64,000 nt of DNA, taken from Rhodococcus sp. ABRD24 (lineage in GTDB: Bacteria > Actinomycetota > Actinomycetes > Mycobacteriales > Mycobacteriaceae). Below, in pieces: positions 53,837 through 62,853 of the stretch; within the stretch, counting starts at the first letter, position 1, and each line of letters starts with the position of its first letter. The position numbers were made by a program, and so were the translations under genes. The notes below the pieces were generated by a model. The model was not told the DNA's origin, searched no databases, and worked only from the letters and a program-made list of their open reading frames with translations. Location: positions 1,302,001 through 1,366,000 of the forward strand of contig NZ_CP035319.1 of assembly GCF_004328705.1 (NCBI RefSeq), given 5' to 3'.

Positions 53837-54949
53837 CTACGATGCGTGCACGATCACGCCGCGAATGTTCTTGCCGTCCCGAAGGTCCTGGTAGCCCTGA
53901 TTGACGTCCTCGAGGGAGTAGCGCGTGGTGACCAGTTCGTCCAGCGCGAGCTTGCCCGCGTCGTACAGGCGGAGCAGACGGACGATGTCATACTGCGGGT
54001 TGGCGGAACCGAATAACGTGCCCTTGATCGTCTTCTCGTTGAGCGTCAGATCGGTGCCCGAGACGTGGACGGTCAGCTTCGACGGATCCGCGAGACCGGT
54101 GATGACGACGGTGCCCCCCTTACCGATCACGGCGGTCGCCGCCGAGACGACGTCCTCGTCGACGGTGCCGACCAGGATCAGGGCAGCGTCGGCGCCCTGA
54201 CCCCAGCTGAGCTCGTTGACCTTCTCCGCAGCCTCGGCGGCGGACGCATACGCGTGGCTGGCACCGAACTTCAGCGCTGTCTCCCGCTTGAACTCGACGG
54301 GATCGACCACGACGACGTACTTGGCGCCCGAGTGCACCGCGCCCTGGACGGCGTTGATGCCGAGCCCGCCGACACCGTAGATCACGACGATGTCGCCAGC
54401 GCGGACGTCACCGGCGTAGACCGCGGTCCCCCAGCCGGACGGAACACCGCACCCGACCAGAACAGCCGTCTCGAGCGGCAACCACTCGTCGACCTTGACG
54501 ACCGAGTGCTGCGAGATGGTGGCACGCTCGGAGAACGTTCCGAGCATGCACATCGCTCCGAAGTCCTTTCCGCCCGAATGGAAGCGGAACGAACCGTCGG
54601 GCATCGAGCCCTCGAGGATGGTCGCGCCCATGTCGCACAGGTTCTGCCGCCCGGTGGCGCAGTAGCGGCACGTGCCGCAATTGGGAATGAAGCTGCACAC
54701 CACGTGATCGCCCGGCTTGACCTTGGTGACGCCGGGGCCGACCTCCTCGATGATCCCGGAGCCCTCGTGCCCACCGACGATGGGATAACGTGGCGGCAGG
54801 TCACCGTCGGTGAGGTGCAGGTCCGAGTGGCACAGCCCCGCGGCCGTGTACTTGATCAGAACCTCGCCGGGACCGGGTCCGTCCAGGTCCAGTTCCATGA
54901 TCTCGAACGGCTTTCCGGCCTCGAGCAGAACAGCGGCCTTGGTCTTCAT
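53837..54949 (-). CDS. Zinc-dependent alcohol dehydrogenase (NDMA-dependent/class III-like)
   Basis: 370-aa medium-chain dehydrogenase oxidising an alcohol to an aldehyde. Zinc sites are intact: catalytic Cys40 (GLCHSDLH) and His61-Glu62 (GGHEGSG), and structural Cys91, Cys94, Cys97 and Cys105 (CGTCRYCATGRQNLC). The nucleotide-binding loop is GVGGLGINAVQGA. The sequence style is that of actinobacterial NDMA-dependent alcohol dehydrogenases with tightly bound NAD. The ATG follows GAAGGAG. The gene lies 39 bp after the aldehyde dehydrogenase and is the last of its operon, closed by a hairpin. The natural substrate is not visible. Confidence 0.92.
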   Translation of the reverse strand: MKTKAAVLLEAGKPFEIMELDLDGPGPGEVLIKYTAAGLCHSDLHLTDGDLPPRYPIVGGHEGSGIIEEVGPGVTKVKPGDHVVCSFIPNCGTCRYCATGRQNLCDMGATILEGSMPDGSFRFHSGGKDFGAMCMLGTFSERATISQHSVVKVDEWLPLETAVLVGCGVPSGWGTAVYAGDVRAGDIVVIYGVGGLGINAVQGAVHSGAKYVVVVDPVEFKRETALKFGASHAYASAAEAAEKVNELSWGQGADAALILVGTVDEDVVSAATAVIGKGGTVVITGLADPSKLTVHVSGTDLTLNEKTIKGTLFGSANPQYDIVRLLRLYDAGKLALDELVTTRYSLEDVNQGYQDLRDGKNIRGVIVHAS

Positions 54950-54988
54950 GAGTTCTCCTTCGGAATCTGTTGTCGGGGGGTGCCGCGG

Positions 54989-56488
54989 TCAGAGCGCGAC
55001 GTTGACGGACTTGGTCTGGGTGAAGGCGTCGATGCCCGACGCGCCGAGCTCGCGTCCCCAGCCGGACTGCTTGTAGCCGCCGAACGGCATCGCGGTATCG
55101 AAGCCGTTGTACTGGTTGACCCACACCGACCCGGCCTTGAGCCGTCGGGCCGTGCGGTGCGCCTTCGAGATGTCCCTGGTCCAGATGCCGGCAGCGAGAC
55201 CGTAGATGGAATCGTTGGCGGCGGTGACGATGCCCTCGTCCGCGTCGAACGGCATAGCCGCGACGACGGGCCCGAAGATCTCCTCCCGCACGACACTGAA
55301 TTCGGGCTTGACGTCGACCAGAACGGTCGGCTCGACGAAGTAGCCAGTCTCGCCCCAGCGCTTGCCGCCGGTCAGCGCGCGGGCGCCGTCGGCGAGTCCG
55401 TCGCGCAGGTAGCCGGTGACCCGATCGAACTGCTCCTGCGACACCAGCGGTCCGAGCTCGGTCGTGGGGTCGAGTCCCGGGCCGATCTTGACCCTGCTCG
55501 CGGCCTCGGCAACAGCCTCGGTGAAGCGTTCGAAGATGCTGTCCTCGACGTACAGGCGGGTGCCGGCAACACAGCACTGACCGTGGTTGAACAGCCAGGC
55601 ATTGAGCGAACCCTGTACTGCCTCATCGAAATCGGCGTCGGCGAACACGATGTTGGGGCTCTTGCCACCGAGCTCGAGCGATACCTTCTTGAGGTTGCCC
55701 TTCGCGGCGTCGACGATCTTCTTTCCCACCTCGGTGGAACCGGTGAAGGCGACCTTGTCGACGTCGTCGTGCGCCGACAGCGCGGCCCCGGCATCACCGA
55801 AGCCCGGCACGATGTTCACGACACCGGGCGGGAATCCGGCCTCCTCGAACACCTCGGCGAGCATCAGTGCCGTGAGCGGCGTCTGCTCGGCAGGCTTGAG
55901 GATCACGGTGTTGCCGGCCGCGAGGGCGGGTGCCAGCTTCCACGACGCCATCAGCAGCGGGAAGTTCCACGGCACTATCAATCCGCATACTCCGACGGGC
56001 TCGCGCAGCGTGTAGGCATGAAACTCGCCGCCGGGCGCGAACGGCATCGATACATTGACCGTGCTGCCCTCGATCTTGGTAGCCCAGCCTGCGTAGTAGC
56101 GGAAGACGTCGGCAGCCCACGCCGTGTCGACCGCCGACGCGATCGCGGCGGACTTGCCGTTGTCGAGCGCCTCGAGCTGACCGAACTCCGCTGCGCGCTC
56201 CGTCAGTAGGTCGCCGACCCGCCAGATCATCCGTTCCCGCTCGTTCGGCTTCATCGAGGCCCACGGCCCCTCGTCGAACGCGCGCCGTGCCGCCCGCACA
56301 GCGCGGTCGATGTCGGCAGCCTCACCGTGCGCGACGTCGGCGAGCCGGTCTCCGGTCGCGGGATCGTGTGTGACGAAGGTGCGTCCGGACGCCGCGTCGA
56401 CGAACTCACCCCCGATGTACAGCTGCTTGGTGCCGGCCAGGAACTCGCGGACCCGCGGCGAAACGGCTTGCTCGGCAACGACTGTCAT
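54989..56488 (-). CDS. NAD-dependent aldehyde dehydrogenase
   Basis: 499-aa ALDH-superfamily enzyme converting the aldehyde to a carboxylic acid. Visible are PWNFPLLMASWKLAPALAAG, the nucleotide loop FTGSTEVGKK, the general-base glutamate in LELGGKSPN, and the catalytic cysteine (about residue 306) in FNHGQCCVAGTR. The C-terminal PFGGYKQSGWGRELG is typical. I start at ATG 56488 (MTVVAEQ) behind GGAGG; the longer frame adds 13 residues without a better signal. A palindrome about 70 bp upstream suggests its own regulated promoter, although the regulator gene lies just upstream on the same strand. Confidence 0.94.
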   Translation of the reverse strand: MTVVAEQAVSPRVREFLAGTKQLYIGGEFVDAASGRTFVTHDPATGDRLADVAHGEAADIDRAVRAARRAFDEGPWASMKPNERERMIWRVGDLLTERAAEFGQLEALDNGKSAAIASAVDTAWAADVFRYYAGWATKIEGSTVNVSMPFAPGGEFHAYTLREPVGVCGLIVPWNFPLLMASWKLAPALAAGNTVILKPAEQTPLTALMLAEVFEEAGFPPGVVNIVPGFGDAGAALSAHDDVDKVAFTGSTEVGKKIVDAAKGNLKKVSLELGGKSPNIVFADADFDEAVQGSLNAWLFNHGQCCVAGTRLYVEDSIFERFTEAVAEAASRVKIGPGLDPTTELGPLVSQEQFDRVTGYLRDGLADGARALTGGKRWGETGYFVEPTVLVDVKPEFSVVREEIFGPVVAAMPFDADEGIVTAANDSIYGLAAGIWTRDISKAHRTARRLKAGSVWVNQYNGFDTAMPFGGYKQSGWGRELGASGIDAFTQTKSVNVAL

Positions 56489-56511
56489 GCCCGAACCTCC
56501 TGCAGTTCTGT

Positions 56512-56520
56512 GTGTGATGT
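56512..56520 (-). promoter_or_regulatory. Putative promoter element shared with the acyl-CoA ligase gene
   Basis: On the minus strand ACATCACAC occurs here, about 50 bp downstream of the CTGTTCA palindrome. The identical nonamer occurs at 60015-60023 with similar spacing from the second palindrome. The repeated arrangement suggests a common promoter layout; the sigma factor is unknown. Confidence 0.45.
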
Positions 56521-56558
56521 GCAACACAGCAATCGTGCTTCGGGAGCATGGCCGTCAA

Positions 56559-56577
56559 CTGTTCAAGCTTTGGACAG
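56559..56577. promoter_or_regulatory. Palindromic operator A (CTGTTCA-N5-TGGACAG)
   Basis: The 19-bp imperfect inverted repeat CTGTTCA-agctt-TGGACAG lies upstream of the aldehyde dehydrogenase gene, next to the end of the AcoR/MimR-like regulator gene. It is the same 7-5-7 design as the site at 60056-60074. Both read CAGTTG at the end proximal to the gene. Confidence 0.7.
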
Positions 56578-56584
56578 CGGGCGG

Positions 56585-58237
56585 TCAGACGGTGATGTCG
56601 AGCGCACGGATTCGGCTGTAGAGCGTCGTGCGACTGATCCCCAGTCGTGCCGCGGCATGCACCTTGTTGCCGCCGCTCTCGCTCAGCGCCTCGACTATTG
56701 CGTCCCGTTCGGCCCGCTCACGGCCACCGAGGCGCGCCACCCTGCCCGGCGCGCGATAATCCTCCGGCAGATCCAGGGCCCGGATCGGGCTGCCGTCCGG
56801 CTTGTCGGGAAGACCCGCGAGCACGGCGCGTAGTTCAACGAGATTGCCCGGCCATGTGTGCTCGCACAGCGCGGCGAGCGCGCTCGGTCCCAACCGCAGA
56901 TCAGCGCGGCCGAGTTTCCTCGCCAGGGCCACCACGAGGCCATCGAGTTCACGAATCCGCTGGCGCAGCGTGGGGACGGCCACCTGATTCCCGCACCGCG
57001 CGAGCAGATCCCGAACAGCCGGCGACACACTGTCGGTGGGGTCGCTCGTGAGCACGATCCGTGGCCCGCCGGAGTTCGCGACGAGTGACGCGACGAGCGC
57101 CAGAACCGGTTCGGGAGCCAGGTGCACGTGCTCGATCAGCAGGTACTCGGGGCTGCGCGCAACGACCGCGAGCAGGCTCGCCGACCATTCGCGCTCGCCC
57201 TGACCGACGATCTGCGCCGCGTCGACCACCTCGAGCATGTCGAGCGCGCCGTCCGCGAACTCGCGCGCCGCCCACGTCCGGCCACTGCCCGGCTCCCCAA
57301 CGAGGGCGAGAGCGCCGGTCCCGGAACGCAACTCACGAAGCCGACGCCGCAGTCTCGAGGTCGCATCCTGTGGCGTCGCGGTGCGCCGGACCGGAGACCG
57401 CATGTCGCCGACGTCGAGCAGGAAGAGCGCGCCGCTGTCCGCACCCGCAACCCGGTCGATCCGCAGTCCGGTGCTCCCGCCCGTCGACAGCACGAAGTCC
57501 AGCCTGCGCGACTCACCGGCCGGAACGTCCGCGGCGAGCGTGCGCAGCGCGGCGTGATCGCTGGGTGCGAGCATTTCCACCGCGGCCTTGTTGGTGAGCA
57601 TGATGTCCTGCCCCATCGCGGCCACCGCGAGCCCGCGTTGGCGCGCCGCGCGCTGGAAGGCATCGACCACCCGCCGATCCGATTCGCGGGCACCCTCGAG
57701 CAACCGGGCCTCGATATCGCGCACGGCCCGGGCCAGGAACGGCGCGAACAACGGGTTGGCGGTCTTCTCCGTCGCGGTGATGTCGAGTATGCCCTCGATC
57801 CGGCGGGTGACGGGATGGACGATCGGGTGCCCATAGCAACTGAACTGCCGGAATGACTCGAGGAAATGCTCGTGGCCGTGGATCACGAGACCCTGCCGTA
57901 CTTCGAACGGCGTACCGAGCGCGTTGGTGCCGTACGTGTCCTCGCTGAGCGCGACACCCGGTAGTACCCCGACGCCCTCCATCGCGGACCGCATCGCGTC
58001 GGAGTCGAACACCCGCGACACGACGCGGCAGTCCCGGTCGACCAGCAGGATGCCACATCCCGTCCCCGACAGCTGAACCCCGAGTTCATCGAGCACCGGA
58101 CGGGCCGCTCGCAGCAACCGGCCGGCCGAGTCCGACGGGTCGAGGAGCGTCGGCTCCGGCACCCGGGCGGGGTCGATGCCGCTGAGCTTCGAACGCTTCC
58201 AGGACAATTCGATTTCCGGCCGCAACCCGTGCACCAC
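56585..58237 (-). CDS. AcoR/MimR-like transcriptional activator (GAF, degenerate AAA, Fis HTH)
   Basis: 550-aa regulator built like bacterial enhancer-binding proteins. A GAF-type sensor occupies about residues 50-190 (SGTGCGILLVDRDCRVVSR, SEDTYGTNALGT). A central AAA region has Walker A near 313 (VGEPGSGRTWAAREFADG) and a weak Walker B (YLLIEHVHL). The C-terminal Fis-type HTH is at 505-550 (GNKVHAAARLGISRTTLYSR). The GAFTGA loop needed to contact sigma-54 is absent, as expected in actinobacteria that lack sigma-54. The GTG at 58237 has GGAGG and lies 15 bp after the ligase stop. Homologues activate alcohol, acetoin or propane oxidation genes; here it probably controls the flanking ligase and dehydrogenases through the CTGTYCA palindromes (inference). 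Confidence 0.9.
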   Translation of the reverse strand: MVHGLRPEIELSWKRSKLSGIDPARVPEPTLLDPSDSAGRLLRAARPVLDELGVQLSGTGCGILLVDRDCRVVSRVFDSDAMRSAMEGVGVLPGVALSEDTYGTNALGTPFEVRQGLVIHGHEHFLESFRQFSCYGHPIVHPVTRRIEGILDITATEKTANPLFAPFLARAVRDIEARLLEGARESDRRVVDAFQRAARQRGLAVAAMGQDIMLTNKAAVEMLAPSDHAALRTLAADVPAGESRRLDFVLSTGGSTGLRIDRVAGADSGALFLLDVGDMRSPVRRTATPQDATSRLRRRLRELRSGTGALALVGEPGSGRTWAAREFADGALDMLEVVDAAQIVGQGEREWSASLLAVVARSPEYLLIEHVHLAPEPVLALVASLVANSGGPRIVLTSDPTDSVSPAVRDLLARCGNQVAVPTLRQRIRELDGLVVALARKLGRADLRLGPSALAALCEHTWPGNLVELRAVLAGLPDKPDGSPIRALDLPEDYRAPGRVARLGGRERAERDAIVEALSESGGNKVHAAARLGISRTTLYSRIRALDITV

Positions 58238-58252
58238 TGCTGAATCCTCCGA

Positions 58253-59938
58253 TCAGACTCGATCGATCAGTTCGAGCGACATCTCCCGCATCTCGACCTT
58301 GCGGATCTTGCCCGTCACCGTCATCGGGAACTCGTCGACCAGGTGGACGTACCGCGGGATCTTGTAGTGGGCGAGGCGTCCGGTGCAGAATGCCCGCACC
58401 TTCTCCGCGTCGAGCGGGTCCGCACCATCACGTAGGCGGATCCACACCATCAGTTCCTCGCCGTACTTCGGATCGGGCACCCCGATCACCTGGGCGTCGA
58501 GAATGTCGGGGTGGGTGTAGAGGAACTCCTCGATCTCCCGCGGATAGACGTTCTCGCCGCCGCGGATCACCATGTCCTTGATCCGCCCGGTGATCGCAAC
58601 GTAGCCGTCGGAGTCCATCACACCGATGTCACCGGTATGCATCCACCGCGCGGAATCGATCGGCCCCAGCTTGTACGGTCGCTCCGCCGGCTCCGCTCCT
58701 ACCGTCTCATCGGAGCTGTTCCAGTAGCCGAGCATCACCGAGTACCCGCGCGTACACAGCTCGCCGGGCTCACCACGCGGCACCGTCAGCCCGGTCGCGG
58801 GGTCCACGATCTTGACCTCGAGGTGTGGTCCGACCCGCCCCACGGTGGAGACCCGCTGGTCGATGCTGTCGTCGCGGCGGGTCTGCAGCGACACCGGAGA
58901 CGTCTCGGTCATCCCGTAACAGATCGACACCTCGCTCATACCCATACGCTCGATGACCTGCTTCATCACCTCGACCGGGCAGGGCGAGCCGGCCATGATG
59001 CCGGTGCGCAGACTCGACAGGTCGTAAGTGTCGAATCCGGGATCGGCGAGTTCGGCGATGAACATCGTCGGCACCCCGTACAACGACGTACACCGCTCGG
59101 CCTGCACCGCCGCCAGTGTCGCGGCAGGGTCGAATGCCGGACCGGGAATCACCATCGCCGCCCCGTGACTGGTGCACGCGAGATTGCCCATCACCATGCC
59201 GAAGCAATGGTAGAAGGGCACCGGAATGCACACACGGTCCTGCTCGGTGTAGCCACACAACTCGCCGACGAAGTACCCGTTGTTGAGGATGTTGTGGTGG
59301 CTGAGCGTCGCCCCCTTCGGGAATCCTGTTGTCCCCGAAGTGTACTGGATATTGATGGGATCGTCGGCGGACAGCGATGCCTGCGCTCGCGCAAGCGTCT
59401 CGCGTCCGACGTCGAGCGCCGCCCGACCCTCGGCGACCAGCGCCTCCCACTCGCGCGAGCCCAGCAACAAGACATCGCCCAGCGCCGCGCACTCCGGACG
59501 AACCTGCTCGATCATGGCCGCGTAGTCGGACGTCTTGAACGACCGCGCGGCGATCAGCGTGCGGATGCCCGCCTGATTCAGCACGTACCGCAGTTCATGG
59601 GAGCGATAGGCCGGATTGATGTTGACCAGGATCGCGCCGATCTTCGCGGTGGCGTACTGCACCATCGTCCACTCGGCGCAATTCGGCGCCCAGATACCGA
59701 CCCGGTCGCCCTTGCCGACGCCGAGACCGAGCAGCCCCGATGCGACCACGTCGACGTCGACGGCCAGTTCACTGTAAGTCCATCGCCGACCGGACCCGCG
59801 ATCGACCAGCGCGTCGCGGTCACCGTGCGCCGCGACCGTACGGTCGAAGTTGTCGCCGATGGTGTCGCCCAACATGGGCGCGTCCCATGTGCCCGAGGCG
59901 TAACTCGGCAGGGACTCTGACAGCGAAGTTGTGGTCAT
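58253..59938 (-). CDS. Acyl-CoA synthetase (FadD-type AMP-binding ligase)
   Basis: 561-aa ANL ligase activating a carboxylic acid to its CoA thioester. The P-loop is [22 protein letters not shown]. Further motifs are [33 protein letters not shown] and [15 protein letters not shown], with the C-terminal catalytic lysine in [13 protein letters not shown] start at ATG 59938 ([11 protein letters not shown]), preceded by GAGAGGAA; the longer frame adds a low-complexity leader. It is upstream of the regulator, aldehyde dehydrogenase and alcohol dehydrogenase on one strand, so the set would take an alcohol through aldehyde and acid to acyl-CoA. Chain length is not visible. Confidence 0.92.
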   Translation of the reverse strand: MTTTSLSESLPSYASGTWDAPMLGDTIGDNFDRTVAAHGDRDALVDRGSGRRWTYSELAVDVDVVASGLLGLGVGKGDRVGIWAPNCAEWTMVQYATAKIGAILVNINPAYRSHELRYVLNQAGIRTLIAARSFKTSDYAAMIEQVRPECAALGDVLLLGSREWEALVAEGRAALDVGRETLARAQASLSADDPINIQYTSGTTGFPKGATLSHHNILNNGYFVGELCGYTEQDRVCIPVPFYHCFGMVMGNLACTSHGAAMVIPGPAFDPAATLAAVQAERCTSLYGVPTMFIAELADPGFDTYDLSSLRTGIMAGSPCPVEVMKQVIERMGMSEVSICYGMTETSPVSLQTRRDDSIDQRVSTVGRVGPHLEVKIVDPATGLTVPRGEPGELCTRGYSVMLGYWNSSDETVGAEPAERPYKLGPIDSARWMHTGDIGVMDSDGYVAITGRIKDMVIRGGENVYPREIEEFLYTHPDILDAQVIGVPDPKYGEELMVWIRLRDGADPLDAEKVRAFCTGRLAHYKIPRYVHLVDEFPMTVTGKIRKVEMREMSLELIDRV

Positions 59939-60014
59939 CGCGTTTCCTCTCCGGGCGCCTTCCGGCGCCCACGGGGAAGCCCGGCGGTGCGGGCTTCCCC
60001 AACGTACTCGCTGA

Positions 60015-60023
60015 GTGTGATGT
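60015..60023 (-). promoter_or_regulatory. Putative promoter element of the acyl-CoA ligase gene
   Basis: Second copy of the minus-strand nonamer ACATCACAC, about 45 bp downstream of palindrome B and 77 bp upstream of the ligase ATG. It is preceded by TATGTCTT, which could contribute a -10-like element. Confidence 0.45.
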
Positions 60024-60055
60024 AAGACATAGTCGAGGGTGGAGGGCGTCGACAA

Positions 60056-60074
60056 CTGTCCAGAGTTGGAACAG
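60056..60074. promoter_or_regulatory. Palindromic operator B (CTGTCCA-N5-GGAACAG)
   Basis: The 19-bp imperfect palindrome CTGTCCA-gagtt-GGAACAG lies 117 bp upstream of the ligase start, in the gap after the transporter gene. It matches operator A in arm sequence and spacing, so one regulator very likely binds both. Confidence 0.7.
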
Positions 60075-60092
60075 TCCCGACCGGTCGGGCGA

Positions 60093-61418
60093 TCAGAGTG
60101 CGCGGTCCTTCGTCTCGACCAGCGCCTTGGTGCACACGAAGCTGACGACGCCGAGCACCGCGAGCATCAGGCCGATCGCGAAGCTCCCGAAAGCCGAAGC
60201 CAGTGGTGCCGCGATCAGCGGCGGGATCGCGCCACCAAGCACACCCGCGAGGTTGTAACCGAGCCCGGCGCCGGTGTAGCGGTAGCGGGTGTGGAACATC
60301 TCCGGCAGGAGTGCACCGCACGGCCCGTAGGCCATCCCGAAGATCGCCAGCGTCACGCACATTCCGATGACGAACGCCGCCGGGGATCCCGTGTCGAGGA
60401 GCGGGAACAGGGCCAGCGCCCAGCCGACCGCGAGGACACAGGACAGCATGATGACCCGGCGGCGCCCGATCCGGTCCGAGTACAGCGCCGAGACGACAAT
60501 GGCCGCACCGAAAACGACCGCCGCGACGATGCCGACCACGAGCACGAACGGGCGACTGAACCCGAGGGTCTTGGTTCCATAGCTGGTGAGGAACGCGGTG
60601 CCCATGTAAAAGAACGCAAACAGGGTCGCCAGCGCACCGGCCGAGAGCAGGATCTCCTTGGTCTGGTGACGCCACGCGTCGAGGAACGGCAGCGTCCGCG
60701 GTCCGGATGCGGCGGTCTCCGCCTGCTGCGCACGGAACACCGGGGTCTCCTCGATGGCCAGGCGCATGTACAGGCCGATGCCGACCAGGACGATGGAGAA
60801 CACGAACGGCACGCGCCAGCCCCAGGTGAGGAAGGTTTCGTTGGCATCGCCGAGCACAGCTCCGGTGATGAGGAAAGTGCTACTGGACAGTATGAATGCG
60901 ATGGCCGGACCCAACTGCGGGAACATCGCGTACAGCCCGCGCTTGTCCGGCGGCGCGTACTCGGCGGTGAGCAGTGTCGCACCGGCCCATTCGCCGCCGA
61001 CAGCGAAACCTTGGCCGAATCGCAGCAGCACCAGGATGATCGGTGCGGCGACACCGATGGTCTCGGCTCCGGGCAGCAGACCGATCAGGAGCGTCGAAAC
61101 ACCCATCAGCAGCAGAGTCGAGACGAGCGTCTTCTTGCGCCCGATCCGGTCACCGTAGTGCCCGAACAGCATCGCACCCACCGGTCGTGCGATGAACGCG
61201 ACCGCGAACGTCGCGAACGATGCGACCGTGCCGGCCGTGGAACCGAGCGCCGGGAAGAAGACCTTCGGGAAGACCAGTGCGGCGGCTGTTCCGTAGATGA
61301 AGAAGTCGTAGAACTCGATCGTCGTGCCGATGCAACTCGCGATGGCCACTCTGCTCACGCTGGTGCGCGGGGGTGGGGTGGCAATCGCGGAGTCGGCCGA
61401 TGGCGACACAGTCGTCAT
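60093..61418 (-). CDS. MFS transporter, metabolite:H+ symporter (MHS) family
   Basis: 441-aa, 12-segment inner-membrane proton symporter for small organic acids or similar metabolites. MHS signatures are [20 protein letters not shown] in the first segment, [14 protein letters not shown] between segments 2 and 3, [15 protein letters not shown] in segment 4, and [11 protein letters not shown] in the second half. I start it at ATG 61418 (MTTVSPSAD) behind AGAGGA. It reads toward the ligase gene, with operator B in the 154-bp gap, so it may carry the substrate or product of the alcohol/acid oxidation genes. The exact substrate cannot be read from sequence. Confidence 0.92.
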   Translation of the reverse strand: MTTVSPSADSAIATPPPRTSVSRVAIASCIGTTIEFYDFFIYGTAAALVFPKVFFPALGSTAGTVASFATFAVAFIARPVGAMLFGHYGDRIGRKKTLVSTLLLMGVSTLLIGLLPGAETIGVAAPIILVLLRFGQGFAVGGEWAGATLLTAEYAPPDKRGLYAMFPQLGPAIAFILSSSTFLITGAVLGDANETFLTWGWRVPFVFSIVLVGIGLYMRLAIEETPVFRAQQAETAASGPRTLPFLDAWRHQTKEILLSAGALATLFAFFYMGTAFLTSYGTKTLGFSRPFVLVVGIVAAVVFGAAIVVSALYSDRIGRRRVIMLSCVLAVGWALALFPLLDTGSPAAFVIGMCVTLAIFGMAYGPCGALLPEMFHTRYRYTGAGLGYNLAGVLGGAIPPLIAAPLASAFGSFAIGLMLAVLGVVSFVCTKALVETKDRAL

Positions 61419-61505
61419 GGATTCCTCTTCTCGAGCCGTGCGTGACACCGGGATTGGCGTCAGCGACTGCTGAGGAAAGGTAGTGACTTGGATCACTTCG
61501 CAACT

Positions 61506-61522
61506 ACCCCCGAAAAGGGGGT
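61506..61522 (-). terminator. G/C hairpin after the DUF1275 gene
   Basis: ACCCCC-gaaaa-GGGGGT forms a perfect 6-bp stem 14 bp past the DUF1275 stop. A second stem (GGGG-tgat-CCCC) is directly adjacent. It could end that transcript before the transporter promoter. There is no U-run, so rho-independent action is uncertain. Confidence 0.5.
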
Positions 61523-61535
61523 GGGGTGATCCCCG

Positions 61536-62231
61536 TCACCCCCACCGTCGGGAGACGGCGGGCATGCCGGGCGGCATCCGGGCAATCGCCACCGTCAGCA
61601 CGGCGCCCCACAGGACCGCGATCCACAGCGCACCCAGCCCGATGAAACGGTGCGCGGTGGCGCCCAGGAATGCGCCGGCCACCATGGCCACCCACAGCAT
61701 GAAGTACCGCAACCACCCCCAGCGTTCGCCCCCACTCAGCGCGGTCACGAGGCGTTGACCCATCTTCACCAGCGTCCCCGTCATGTAGGTCAGGCTGATG
61801 CTCACCTCGCCCTCACGTTCGAACGTGGTGTTCTCGGCACCCATCGCCGCGACCATGAAGGAGATCGCGAGCGGGGTCGAGCCGACGAGGTGGGCCGTCG
61901 CGGCCGCGAGCAGCAGTACGGTCACGAGCGACAGCACGGCGGGCCGGTGACGGGCTCCCGCACGGCGGCCGGTCACGGACCCGATCATCACGCCGACGAT
62001 GAAAAGCCCGACGACCCCCGCGCCCGTCAAGGCCGTGTGCACGAGGCCGTCGGCCGCGGACACGGCGAGCTTGGTCGAGTTTCCGCTCATGAAAGAGACG
62101 AAGAACCCGCCGAGAGTGATGAAACCCATCGCGTCCACGAATCCGGCCATGCCGGAGAGGAATACCGCGACGACGATCAAGCCCCGCGGATAGTGAATCA
62201 CCATGTCTGGACGATAGTCCCGAGGCCGCAT
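61536..62231 (-). CDS. DUF1275 (YoaK-like) membrane protein
   Basis: About 231-aa polytopic membrane protein with around six hydrophobic segments. The family block FLSGMAGFVDAMGFITLGGFFVSFMSGNSTKLAV is near the N-terminus. A typical second-half segment reads ISLTYMTGTLVKMGQRL. Function is unknown for the family; some members are linked to transport or stress. I choose ATG 62231 (MRPRDY) because AGGG sits 8 nt upstream. ATG 62249 and ATG 62204 (MVIHYPRG, just before the first membrane segment) are alternatives. It is a single gene, same strand as its neighbours. Confidence 0.85.
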   Translation of the reverse strand: MRPRDYRPDMVIHYPRGLIVVAVFLSGMAGFVDAMGFITLGGFFVSFMSGNSTKLAVSAADGLVHTALTGAGVVGLFIVGVMIGSVTGRRAGARHRPAVLSLVTVLLLAAATAHLVGSTPLAISFMVAAMGAENTTFEREGEVSISLTYMTGTLVKMGQRLVTALSGGERWGWLRYFMLWVAMVAGAFLGATAHRFIGLGALWIAVLWGAVLTVAIARMPPGMPAVSRRWG

Positions 62232-62268
62232 GACCACCGCCCTGGGCATCGCGCCTGGAGCGTGTCTC

Positions 62269-62625
62269 CTATTCGTCGAGGGACCTCAGCCAGATGCGCA
62301 CCGCCGAGAGGACCACACCCGCACGGTAGGTGGGTCCGAGTTCGTCGTAGCGTGAGGCCAGTCCACGCCACTGCCCGAAGGTCGCGGAGGACTGTTCGAC
62401 GATGTTGCGGCCCTTGTATTTCGCGGTGTCAAAGCCGACCCGGCAGCCACCGCGGCTGCCCCGCCGGAGGCGGTAGCGCTTCTGGTCGTCGGGTTCGGGC
62501 TCGTCCAGACCCGATCCGGGCACCGACAATGCGTTCATCAGGATCGGGAACATTGGCGAGTTACCGGCCTGACCTGGACCGATCAGCAGGACGAGAGGGC
62601 GGCCCCGACCTCCGCCTCCCTCAAT
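62269..62625 (-). pseudogene. IS5-family transposase remnant with internal deletion
   Basis: The minus-strand reading frame gives GRGRPLVLLIGPGQAG and NSPMFPILM, then jumps to EPDDQKRYRLRRGSRGG, VGFDTAKYKGRNIVEQS and QWRGLASRYDELGPTYRAGV. These are consecutive blocks of actinobacterial IS5-type DDE transposases. About 35 residues between LSVPG and PEPDDQ, which normally carry a catalytic-core segment, are missing, and the N-terminal part is absent. It cannot be an active transposase. It ends with TAG at 62271-62269. The short GGAGACACGCTCC-like sequence just outside might be a terminal repeat, but I find no partner. Confidence 0.8.
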
Positions 62626-62727
62626 CGAGTTCGTCTGCGAAGCGCTCTTCGGATGTCGTGGCCCGGGTCGACAACACTGCGGCACTCAGTCTACGACCAG
62701 TCCGATTCGAATTCTGTTCACACTCAA

Positions 62728-62853
62728 TATGATCGGACGATCAAAGAGCTCGACGAGAAGCTCCCGAACGTCGCCGACCACCACGACGGAGCCGCCCGAG
62801 GCGATCTCCTCCCGTTCACCGGATCCCCGAAACGGATCTGGCGAAAAATCTCC
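62728..62853 (+). pseudogene. IS256-family (mutator-type) transposase fragment
   Basis: The plus-strand frame encodes LDEKLPNVADHHDGAARGDL then LPFTGSPKRIWRKIS. This resembles the C-terminal region of IS256-type transposases, where a conserved LPxVAxHLDxARxDxLAFTxFPxxIWRQIW block occurs. Only about 42 codons remain and the following NNPQERLN block is missing. A decayed fragment next to the IS5 remnant suggests an old insertion hotspot. Confidence 0.6.
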
